15,008 bases of DNA from Thermoplasmata archaeon (GTDB lineage Archaea; Thermoplasmatota; Thermoplasmata; UBA10834), in NCBI GenBank assembly GCA_025457845.1, contig JALOTO010000032.1, positions 1 through 15,008 of the forward strand. Direction: 5' to 3'. The position numbers and the translations under genes are program-made. Positions 7,300-14,063 of this stretch are shown piece by piece. Each line of letters begins with the position of its first letter. Position 1 is the stretch's first letter. The notes beneath the pieces are model-generated. The model had not been told where the DNA came from and made no database searches. It saw nothing but the letters and a program-made list of their open reading frames with translations.

Positions 7300-10169
7300 C
7301 TTATCCGCTCGAGCGAAAATGCTCCCATCATTATGGCCTTGTTCGTGTGCCTGTACTCGACCCAGTCCCTCGTCTGCGCGTCGGTGACGCCCTGGACGCT
7401 CAGCATGGTCTTCTGCTTCTCCGTCTTGAACATGACCGCGCCGGTCATCTGGTGCTGGATCGACTCTAGCTGCTGCTCGGTGTGCATCCCGCGCTCTATG
7501 GCGTAGACCGCCACCCCGCGGGCCTGCCTGATCTTCCCGGCGATCCCCTGGACGAACTGGAACGAGCGCTTGTCCTCGGCCTGAGTGACGCTCATCGACA
7601 GAGACAGGTACGCGAGCCTGAAGTACGGGTGCTCCTGCCTCTGGAAGTCCTTGACGAACGCGTCCAGTGACCTCGTGACCCCGTCGTAGTCGTCCGGGCC
7701 GGTGGCCTTCGCTATGTGCTCCGGGCTGGACGCCGGCAGCCCATGCGCCGCTGCCGCCCCCGAGGCATCTATCCACCTCACCAGACCCAGCTGCTCGTAC
7801 TCTAGGAAGGTCGGCATTATCGGTGCCATGTCCCTCTCGATCTCGACCGGCGGCTTGGACGTGGTGACTATGACGACAGGGACGCCCTTCTTGAGCCCCT
7901 CGGCAAGGAAGAGCATCATCGCGACCTCCTTGCCTATGAACGGCGGGCCGACGTATAGCACGTTGGACGCGAACGGCATGCCGCCGAGCATGAGGTCGTC
8001 CAGCCGCTCGATGCCGGCCTTGACCTTCTCCTCGGCGTACTCCTGCTCGACCTTCTCCTCCATGTGCTCGATGTCCTTCCGGAGGTGGTCCTTCAGGGCC
8101 TGCTCCCTGCGCTCCAGCTCCTTCTCGCGCTGGTAGTGCCGGGACTTGAGCTCCTGCTCCTTCTCCCTGAGCCTCTGCTCCCTGACCTCGATGGTCTTCG
8201 ACCTCTCGTCAGAGTCGTACGACGGCGCGCCGCGGACGGCCTGGACGTCGTCGACCCTGTACAGCACCTCGCGCTCCATCGCCTTGAGCTCGGCGTGCTT
8301 GAGCCCCACGGACTCCTCCTGGGCCTGCAGGTCCTTCTCCTTCTCGAGGAGCTCCTTCAGCTTCGAGTTCATGCGCTCCTGGTCGGCCTTGAGCCTGAGC
8401 TCCAGGCCCTTGACCGCCTCCTCGCGCCTGTCGAGGGCCACCATGCGCCTCCCGGCCTCGTCCTCCTTCGCCGAGAGGGAGGCGATCCTGTCCCTCATCG
8501 CGTCCGTGAGCCCCTTGTACTGTGATTCCTTGTCGGTCATCGAGGCCTTGAGCCTCTGCACCTCGTCGATCTGCGAGTTGATGCTCTCGGCGGCGATCCT
8601 CATCCTGGCCTCGTTCTCCGAGATGGCCTTCTCCTTGGCGAGCAGGATGTTCTCCTTGTCGACGAGCTCGTTCATCTGCTTGTCCGCGCGGGCTATGAGC
8701 CTCTCGGCCTTCTCGGAGTCGCGCCTGAGCTGCTCCTCCCTGGCATTCACAGCGGCCGCGCGCTCGTCGATGGCCTCCTTGCGCAGCATCAGCTCCTGCT
8801 CGAGGGTCTTGACCGCGGTCTTCTCCGCCGTGACCTTGCCGAGCTGTTCCTTGGCGGAGCGGGTCTCGATCGACCTCATCTCGATGGCGCTCTCGCGCAT
8901 CCGGATCTGCTTCTCCCTCTCCGCGAGGGACGTCTCGAGGGACTTCAGCTCCCGTCCCCTGGACTCGAGGGCCTTCCGGTCCGCGTCTATGTCCGCGAGC
9001 CGGTTCCTCACATCCCGGTCCTTCGCCTGGGCGTCCAGCATGAGCTTGTTGGCGTCGAGCTCGCGGACCGCCGCCTTCTCCTCCTTGGCCGAGAGGGCCT
9101 TGGCGCGCTTCTCGATGTCCCTGGCCTGCAGGTCCAGCTCCGCCTGCCTGAGCTTGAGGGTCTCGAGCTTGCTCTCCACGCCGACCTCGGTCTTGGTGAG
9201 CTCCTGCCTGGACGTGCGGGCCATCTCGACGCGGCTCTCCAGCTCCGCCTGCATGGCCGTGATCTGCTTCTTGGACTCCTCGGCCGAGGCGAACTCCTCC
9301 ATGAGCCTCTTCTCGTAGGCCTCGAGGTCCGCCTGCTTCGACCTGAGTGCATCCTCGTGGTACTCGAGCGCCTGGCGGCGCTTCTCCGTCTCGCGCACGA
9401 GCTCCTTTAGCTTCCCGTCGCTCGCCCGGAGCACCTCGCGCTCCTGGACGTTGGTCGAGCTGGCTATGATGTGCATCATCGAGCCGCTCAGCTGGAAGGC
9501 GACGGCGCTGCCCAGGTAGGCCATGGGCAGGATGCTGGCGAGTTCGATGTCCGTGAACCTGAACAGGACCGGGAAGATCAGCAGGACCGGCGGGAAGGCC
9601 GCCGAGGCTATGCTTATTGTCTTGCGGTTGCTGTTCCCGTCCCAGGTCATTGCCAGCGACACGAGCGTGAGGCTGATCCCCAGCAACGAGGCAGGGTACA
9701 GCCACGTCGGCCTGCCTATGGCGTAGTATCCGGTCTCGTCCAGTATGATGAGCGCTATGAAGAACGCCGGGACCGCGACCGCGGCGATGCTCATTATGAA
9801 GTGGGGTTCGTCCCTGTCCGCGAAGTACGGCTCCCATTTGGAGTACAGCGCGACCGCGGAGACGATCACGCCCGCGATGAGCGGGACGACCCAGTTGAGC
9901 GATATGGTCCATTCGGGCGCCGAGGCCAGCCAGTCCCAGTTCTCCTGAAGGTATGCGAGGACCGCTGTGGCCGCGAGGGCGAGCCCGGCCGCTATGCCTA
10001 TCGTGTGAGCCAGCCGCCCCATGGTGAGCTGCAGGATGGCGGACTTCCTCGACCTCGTGAACTCGGACTGCTCGATCTCCTCGGCGGAGTGCCCTCTGCG
10101 GGAGTGTCTCTTCGGTTCGGGGGGCGAGGACGTCCGGATAGACGAGGTCTTGGCCGCCGTCTGAATCAT
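7296..10169 (-). CDS. Membrane-anchored long coiled-coil protein with degenerate RecA/KaiC-like C-terminal domain
   Basis: This 957-residue protein has three parts. After a basic N-terminus (1-50), residues about 54-237 hold roughly six membrane helices. Residues about 240-715 are almost uninterrupted Glu/Lys/Arg/Ala heptad sequence, predicted coiled coil. Residues about 716-957 form a RecA/KaiC-type domain starting IERLDDLMLGGMPFASNVLYV. Its Walker A reads GPPFIGKE (741-748), with Glu in place of Thr/Ser, and the Walker B strand reads RLAYLSLS (851-858), with Leu where the Asp should be. ATP hydrolysis is therefore doubtful, although nucleotide binding may remain. Function is unknown. An SMC label would be wrong, since there is no N-terminal Walker A, hinge or signature motif. 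The upstream GGAAGGG almost touches the ATG. The gene diverges from the RadB-like/PolB operon. Confidence 0.88.
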   Translation of the reverse strand: MIQTAAKTSSIRTSSPPEPKRHSRRGHSAEEIEQSEFTRSRKSAILQLTMGRLAHTIGIAAGLALAATAVLAYLQENWDWLASAPEWTISLNWVVPLIAGVIVSAVALYSKWEPYFADRDEPHFIMSIAAVAVPAFFIALIILDETGYYAIGRPTWLYPASLLGISLTLVSLAMTWDGNSNRKTISIASAAFPPVLLIFPVLFRFTDIELASILPMAYLGSAVAFQLSGSMMHIIASSTNVQEREVLRASDGKLKELVRETEKRRQALEYHEDALRSKQADLEAYEKRLMEEFASAEESKKQITAMQAELESRVEMARTSRQELTKTEVGVESKLETLKLRQAELDLQARDIEKRAKALSAKEEKAAVRELDANKLMLDAQAKDRDVRNRLADIDADRKALESRGRELKSLETSLAEREKQIRMRESAIEMRSIETRSAKEQLGKVTAEKTAVKTLEQELMLRKEAIDERAAAVNAREEQLRRDSEKAERLIARADKQMNELVDKENILLAKEKAISENEARMRIAAESINSQIDEVQRLKASMTDKESQYKGLTDAMRDRIASLSAKEDEAGRRMVALDRREEAVKGLELRLKADQERMNSKLKELLEKEKDLQAQEESVGLKHAELKAMEREVLYRVDDVQAVRGAPSYDSDERSKTIEVREQRLREKEQELKSRHYQREKELERREQALKDHLRKDIEHMEEKVEQEYAEEKVKAGIERLDDLMLGGMPFASNVLYVGPPFIGKEVAMMLFLAEGLKKGVPVVIVTTSKPPVEIERDMAPIMPTFLEYEQLGLVRWIDASGAAAAHGLPASSPEHIAKATGPDDYDGVTRSLDAFVKDFQRQEHPYFRLAYLSLSMSVTQAEDKRSFQFVQGIAGKIRQARGVAVYAIERGMHTEQQLESIQHQMTGAVMFKTEKQKTMLSVQGVTDAQTRDWVEYRHTNKAIMMGAFSLERIR

Positions 10170-10179
10170 CCCTTCCAGA

Positions 10180-10193
10180 GGGCTTGCTAGCCC
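10180..10193 (-). repeat. Inverted repeat GGGCT-N4-AGCCC near the predicted transcription start of the coiled-coil gene
   Basis: A perfect 5-bp stem with a 4-base loop lies between the candidate TATA box and the ATG of the coiled-coil gene, where a transcript would begin. The core GCTAGCC (10186-10192) recurs as GGCTAGCC at 10262-10269, on the other side of the divergent region. It could be an operator or an RNA hairpin. No regulator is identified. Confidence 0.35.
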
Positions 10194-10204
10194 GTCGATT
10201 TGAG

Positions 10205-10228
10205 AGCATTATATGTGTACTTAAACAT
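10205..10228 (-). promoter_or_regulatory. Candidate promoter of the coiled-coil RecA-like gene
   Basis: Minus-strand CATATAAT (10215 down to 10208) is a good archaeal box A, about 42 bases before the ATG at 10169. That predicts a start near 10185 and a leader under 20 bases. TTTAAGTA (10226 down to 10219) is an overlapping alternative. This is one of the most AT-rich patches in the window. Confidence 0.55.
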
Positions 10229-10289
10229 TGGTTCTTCGCTCTCGTCGAGGGGCAGACATCTGGCTAGCCGTTCCGGCGGGGCCCGCGCC

Positions 10290-10342
10290 TGGTTTTTATC
10301 GGACTGACTAGTTTCACCCGGCCCCCTCCGCATCCCTTTAAC
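10290..10342 (+). promoter_or_regulatory. Candidate promoters of the RadB-like/PolB2 operon
   Basis: Two box A candidates precede the ATG at 10378. TTTTTAT at 10293-10299 predicts a start near 10322 with a leader of about 55 bases. CTTTAA at 10336-10341 predicts a start near 10365 with a leader of about 13 bases. GGTGA at 10369-10373 is the likely ribosome-binding site. The sequence does not decide between the two. Confidence 0.45.
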
Positions 10343-10377
10343 CCCGTCCCTGCCGATGGAATCGTGCCGGTGACACC

Positions 10378-11127
10378 ATGGACGCAACGAAGGCCGACAT
10401 CACGGGGGGACCAGTAGCCGAGCTCGTGCAGGAAGACGCGCTCAGGATGGGTAGGGTCCTGAAGGCCGATGTGACCGCGCTGGACGACCTGGTGGGCGGG
10501 TTCAGGTCTTCCCAGGTCACGCTCTTCGACTCCGACAGCGCGTACGCATCGGAGCTGCTGCACATGCTCTGCGCGAGGGCTGTGGCAGAGTTCGACGAGG
10601 AGGCGGTCTGGATAGACGGGGGGAACGCCGTCGAGCCGTACAAGCTCGGCTCCATCTGCAGGCGCCTCGGGCTCGACAGGAGGGAAGTCCTCTCCAGGAT
10701 CAACGTCTCCCGGGCGTTCACCGCGTACCAGTTCGTCGCGCTCGTGGAGGACAGGCTGGAGGAGGAGGTGGCCAGGAGCACCCCCGCCGCGATCATCGTC
10801 TCCTCCGCGACGGACCTGTTCATGGACAAGGACATGAAGTGGATGGAGTCGTACCAGCTGCTCCGCCGCTGCGCCGATGCCGTCGCCAGGGTTACGCAGG
10901 AGCACGAGACAATCACGCTGGTCACCGCCCAGACGCCGGAGAGGTCCTCCCCGGACCCGAGGATGGTCGCCCTGCTGAGCGAACGCTCGGACGAGGTGGT
11001 CCAGATACGCTCACGCAGGGACGGGCTGCTCTTCAGGCTCCCGAAGCGCGGGAGCTCGCTGATCTTCTCGCCGAGGCCGTGGAACCAGGCCACGCTCGAA
11101 GAGTTCGGGGGTGAGGCACACGGGTAG
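10378..11127 (+). CDS. RadA/RadB-like RecA-fold protein with inactivated ATPase site (ImuA-like role proposed)
   Basis: This 249-residue protein keeps the Rad51-family framework: LDDLVGGF (35-42), VWIDGGNAVEPYKLGSICRR (77-96) and INVSRAFTAYQFVALVEDRL (108-127), the last being a strong RadA/Rad51 signature. The Walker A position reads SDSAYASE (52-59) instead of GPPGSGKT, so Lys is Ser58. The Walker B strand reads AAIIVSSATDLF (137-148), with Asp replaced by Ser142. It is therefore very unlikely to bind or hydrolyse ATP in the usual way. Near the C-terminus QATLEEFG (237-244) resembles a PCNA-interacting box. It overlaps the next gene by 17 bases and heads the operon with an exonuclease-dead PolB. 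By analogy with bacterial ImuA, it probably helps recruit or regulate the polymerase at damaged DNA. Confidence 0.82.
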   Translation: MDATKADITGGPVAELVQEDALRMGRVLKADVTALDDLVGGFRSSQVTLFDSDSAYASELLHMLCARAVAEFDEEAVWIDGGNAVEPYKLGSICRRLGLDRREVLSRINVSRAFTAYQFVALVEDRLEEEVARSTPAAIIVSSATDLFMDKDMKWMESYQLLRRCADAVARVTQEHETITLVTAQTPERSSPDPRMVALLSERSDEVVQIRSRRDGLLFRLPKRGSSLIFSPRPWNQATLEEFGGEAHG

Positions 11128-11413
11128 GACCGTCCCGACGTACCGGATGGCGCTCGAGTCGCTGGCCCACCAGTGGGACGATTTCAGGCGGGCGCTCAGG
11201 AAGGAGGACCGCGATGCCTTCGACTCCCTCGTCAACAAGGCGAGGATGCACGCGTCGGCCGGGACCTACGCGATAGCCCTCGACCCTTCCGAGTCCGCGG
11301 TCCTCTCGATGCTCCTGGAGCACGAGAAGGAGATCGCAAGGCTGAGGGGCGAGATGGAGGGCGGGGGAGAGGGCGCCAGGGGGACGCCCGGGGGCCGTGA
11401 GGACGGAAGATGA
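11111..11413 (+). CDS. Small helical protein between RecA-like and PolB genes (probable DUF8156 family)
   Basis: This 100-residue protein begins GRTVPTYRMALESL at residues 5-18, then has a charged helical stretch (WDDFRRALRKEDRDAFDSLV, 22-41) and SAVLSMLLEHEKEIARLRGE (62-81). It ends in a Gly/Glu/Arg-rich, probably disordered tail. The GRTxPTYR opening and the ending in a leucine-rich helix recall small haloarchaeal proteins classed as DUF8156; this is from memory and no search was run. Its start is GTG at 11111, inside the end of the RecA-like gene, with only a weak ribosome-binding site, suggesting translational coupling. Its stop overlaps the polymerase start (ATGA). It is presumably a subunit or adaptor of the same complex. 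Confidence 0.72.
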   Translation: MRHTGRTVPTYRMALESLAHQWDDFRRALRKEDRDAFDSLVNKARMHASAGTYAIALDPSESAVLSMLLEHEKEIARLRGEMEGGGEGARGTPGGREDGR

Positions 11414-14019
11414 GGGGCTGGCTCATAGACGTCTACGCCGACGACGCCTCCGACTCGATGGTGTACTGGGTCAGGACGCGCAGGGGCGTCGTGGGGGCAG
11501 TGGGCCGCGAGCGGAAGCGCATCTGGCTCGGCGAGGAGCCGCGAGAGGTCCTGGCAATCACGGTCCGGAAGTACTCGAAGGTCGAGGACGTCGCGCACAC
11601 CATCGACAACCGCGGGAGGTACAGGGACTACACGCTCTTCGACGTCGACATGCGCTTCAGCCAGAGGTACCTCCTCGAGAAGGGTGTCTTCCCCATGGGC
11701 CTGATGGAGCTGGCCCCTGAGCCGAGGATGCTGGACGACCCGTACGCCATCGACTACGAGCAGCCGCCGCTCAGGTCGGCGGTTCTCGACGTGCGCTCGG
11801 ACGCGAGGCGTGGGGTGCCGTCGCTGGACGACCGGCTGGTGTCCGCCGAGGTGGCCGGCCATGCCGTCGACGGGAGCGAGGAGGATGTCATCTGGGGGAT
11901 AGGGGACGTCCTCGCGAAGGAGGACCCGGACGTCGTGTACACCGACGGCGGGGATGCCTTCGCCATACCGTTCCTTTACAGGAGGGCTAAGGAGCTGGGC
12001 ATGCGTCCTCCGCGCCTGGGCAGGGACGACGGGCAGGCCAAGGAGCGGAGGGGCAAGTCGTACTTCTCCTACGGCAGGATACTCTACAAGCCCCCGACCC
12101 ACTCGCTCCGCGGCAGGGTGCACATCGACCGGGCCAGCTCGTTCATGTTCATGGAGAGCGGGCTGAACGGGCTCACGGACCTGTCGCGCATATCCGGGGT
12201 GCCCATACAGGAGCTCTCGCGCCTCTCCCCAGGGAGCGCGATAAGCGCGATGGAGGTGAACCAGGCCATCAAGGACGGGTGCGCGGTGATGTGGAAGAAG
12301 AACCTCCCGGAGGACTTCAAGACCGCGCAGGAGCTCATAGTCTCCGACCGGGGAGGGTTCATCTACGAACCCAAGGTCGGGCTCCACGAGCGGGTGCTGG
12401 AGGTGGACTTCACCTCGCTCTATCCGAACATAATGGTCAGGTTCAACATCTCGCCGGAGACGGTCATGTGCGGCTGCTGCCCCGACCCGTCCAGGAGGGT
12501 GCCGGTCCTGGGCTACGGGATATGCGACAGGCAGGTCGGGCTCATCCCGCGCGTCCTCAAGCCGGTCGTGGAGCGCAGGACCAGGCTGAAGAGGATCGTG
12601 AGGTCCGGCGTGGGCGACACCAAGGCGTACAAGGAGCGCGTGGACATACTGAAGTGGCTCCTGGTCACGTGCCTGGACGCGGAGACGCCGGTCCCCCACC
12701 TCGACGGGGGGAGGTACGGCGTGAGGCACATAGGAGACATCGTGGACCGGGTGGCCGGAGGGCTGGAGGGCGAGTTCCCCGTCAGCGGGCTGGAGGCCTT
12801 CGGCATCGACAGCGACCTCACCCCCTGCCTGAAGAAGGTGACCAGCGTCTTCAGGCATCCCGCGCCCGATGAGATGGTCGAGGTGGTCGCAGGCGACCGG
12901 ACGACCAGGTTCACGCCGGACCATCCGTGCTATGTCTGGACGAGGAGGGGGATGGAGGTCAGGCCGGCGGCCACGTTGCGGAGAGGGGACCGGCTCCCCC
13001 TCATGCTTCCGCTGTACGATGGCATGGCGGGGGACGGGAGGTTCGTGTCGGGCGTCCGCGTGGAATCTGTGAGGAGGGTGGGGCCCAGGTGCGACCACGT
13101 CTACTGTCTCGGGGTTGAGGGGGTGCCACACGGCTTCGCCCTGGACGGGGGCGTGCTGACCCACAACTGCTTCGGATACACCGGCTACAGGAACGCCAGG
13201 TTCGGGAGGATCGAGTGCCACGAGGCGATCAACGCCTACGGGAGGGAGCTCATGCTCCAGGCATCCGAGATAGCCGAGGCGCACGGGTACGAGATACTCC
13301 ACGGGATAGTCGACTCGCTCTGGCTGAAGGGGGACGGCGACCCCGAGCGGTTCTGCGAGCACGTCTCCGGGCACACGGGCATACCGCTCGAGCCCGAGGG
13401 GACCTACAAGTGGATCGTGTTCCTCCCCGACAGGTCGCACGGCCTCGGGGTGCTCAACAGGTACTACGGGCTCTTCGAGGACGGCAGGACGAAGGTCCGC
13501 GGGATAGAGCTCAGGCGGAAGGACACGACGGGCCTGGTGAGGGACATGCAGTCGGACCTGCTGGCACACTTATCGCGGGCCGAGGACGGCGCGGGCTTCG
13601 CCGAGCTTGTCCCGTCCGCGCTGGACATCGTGGGGGAGTACGTCGAGGCCGTGAGGGCCGGGACCGTCCCGCTGGAGAGGCTGCTCATCACGAGGCGCGT
13701 CTCGCAAGGCCTTTCGGAGTACAGGCAGTTCAACGACGGCGTGGCCGCGCTGACGCAGCTCGGGGCCGAGGGGTTCGAGGTGCACCCTGGGGAGGCCGTG
13801 AGGTACGTGATGCAGGACCGGTCGAGCAGGGATCCTGCCAAGAGGGTGAGGGCGGAGGCGTTCCTAGCGCCCGGGGACGGGTACGACGAGGGGGCATACG
13901 TCGACCTCGTCCTGAGAGGGGCCGAGGGGATGCTCCTCCCCTTCGGATTCGACCTCGGGAGGCTGCGCGTCATCTTCCATCACAAGGGCGGGGCGGGCAC
14001 TCTTCGACGGCTGTTCTAG
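11410..14019 (+). CDS. B-family DNA polymerase of the PolB2/Dpo2 type, exonuclease-inactivated, interrupted by a mini-intein
   Basis: The precursor is 869 residues, about 703 after removal of the intein (421-586). Motif A is intact (DFTSLYPN, Asp333). Motif B is KWLLVT-CFGYTGY with Lys415. Motif C is HGIVDSLW, keeping catalytic Asp635 but with Ile633 for the first Asp of the usual DTD. The KxY region reads NRYYG (683-687). All three exonuclease motifs are damaged: ExoI DVR (Glu to Arg129), ExoII GGDAFA (Asp to Ala185), ExoIII SAMEVN (Tyr to Ser279, Asp to Val283). Synthesis is possible but proofreading is not. Cys354, 356, 357 and 372 cluster after motif A. The protein ends AGTLRRLF, a weak PIP-like tail. 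Such polymerases are linked to mutagenic damage tolerance. GAGG at 11399-11402 serves the ATG, which overlaps the upstream stop. Confidence 0.9.
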   Translation: MRGWLIDVYADDASDSMVYWVRTRRGVVGAVGRERKRIWLGEEPREVLAITVRKYSKVEDVAHTIDNRGRYRDYTLFDVDMRFSQRYLLEKGVFPMGLMELAPEPRMLDDPYAIDYEQPPLRSAVLDVRSDARRGVPSLDDRLVSAEVAGHAVDGSEEDVIWGIGDVLAKEDPDVVYTDGGDAFAIPFLYRRAKELGMRPPRLGRDDGQAKERRGKSYFSYGRILYKPPTHSLRGRVHIDRASSFMFMESGLNGLTDLSRISGVPIQELSRLSPGSAISAMEVNQAIKDGCAVMWKKNLPEDFKTAQELIVSDRGGFIYEPKVGLHERVLEVDFTSLYPNIMVRFNISPETVMCGCCPDPSRRVPVLGYGICDRQVGLIPRVLKPVVERRTRLKRIVRSGVGDTKAYKERVDILKWLLVTCLDAETPVPHLDGGRYGVRHIGDIVDRVAGGLEGEFPVSGLEAFGIDSDLTPCLKKVTSVFRHPAPDEMVEVVAGDRTTRFTPDHPCYVWTRRGMEVRPAATLRRGDRLPLMLPLYDGMAGDGRFVSGVRVESVRRVGPRCDHVYCLGVEGVPHGFALDGGVLTHNCFGYTGYRNARFGRIECHEAINAYGRELMLQASEIAEAHGYEILHGIVDSLWLKGDGDPERFCEHVSGHTGIPLEPEGTYKWIVFLPDRSHGLGVLNRYYGLFEDGRTKVRGIELRRKDTTGLVRDMQSDLLAHLSRAEDGAGFAELVPSALDIVGEYVEAVRAGTVPLERLLITRRVSQGLSEYRQFNDGVAALTQLGAEGFEVHPGEAVRYVMQDRSSRDPAKRVRAEAFLAPGDGYDEGAYVDLVLRGAEGMLLPFGFDLGRLRVIFHHKGGAGTLRRLF
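12670..13167 (+). mobile_element. Mini-intein (166 aa) in motif B of the PolB2-type polymerase
   Basis: Residues 421-586 of the polymerase have the layout of a self-splicing intein. It starts with nucleophile Cys421 in CLDAETPVPHLDGG (block A). Block B is TRFTPDHPCYVW with Thr502 and His505. Block F is HVYCLGVEGVPHGFALDGG, and the end is VLTHN with His585-Asn586 followed by Cys587 as the +1 residue. Removing it joins VT to CFGYTGYRNAR, restoring the motif B reading. There is no room for a homing endonuclease; about 58 residues separate blocks B and F. It therefore cannot home by itself. Block F has Cys566 at the place where many inteins carry Asp. Base composition resembles the host gene, so it may be an old resident. 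Confidence 0.9.
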
Positions 14020-14039
14020 CGGGGGAGTCAGTGAACAAA

Positions 14040-14050
14040 AGAAATATATA
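14040..14050 (+). promoter_or_regulatory. TATA box for the secreted OB-like protein gene
   Basis: GAAATATATA (14041-14050) is the clearest TATA element in the window and lies 22 bases after the polymerase stop. Archaeal transcription would begin around 14070-14075. That falls downstream of the first in-frame ATG at 14064 and makes a later start codon worth considering. Confidence 0.6.
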
Positions 14051-14063
14051 GGATGGCGTCGAA

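Noticed and set aside
8146..9318. 390-codon Ser/Leu-rich open frame opposite the coiled coil
   Set aside because: It arises from the antisense of repeated Glu/Lys/Arg codons of the coiled coil; no start signal or protein-like features.
7296..10169. SMC-type chromosome partition ATPase
   Set aside because: The long coiled coil invites this label, but there is no N-terminal Walker A, hinge or C-terminal signature motif, and the N-terminus is membrane-spanning.
12670..13167. Homing endonuclease (LAGLIDADG or HNH) in the intein
   Set aside because: Only about 58 residues separate blocks B and F and neither motif is present.
11266..13569. 767-codon open frame on the minus strand opposite the polymerase
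   Set aside because: Low-complexity, His/Pro/Arg/Val-rich translation and complete overlap with a polymerase that has clear motifs and an intein.
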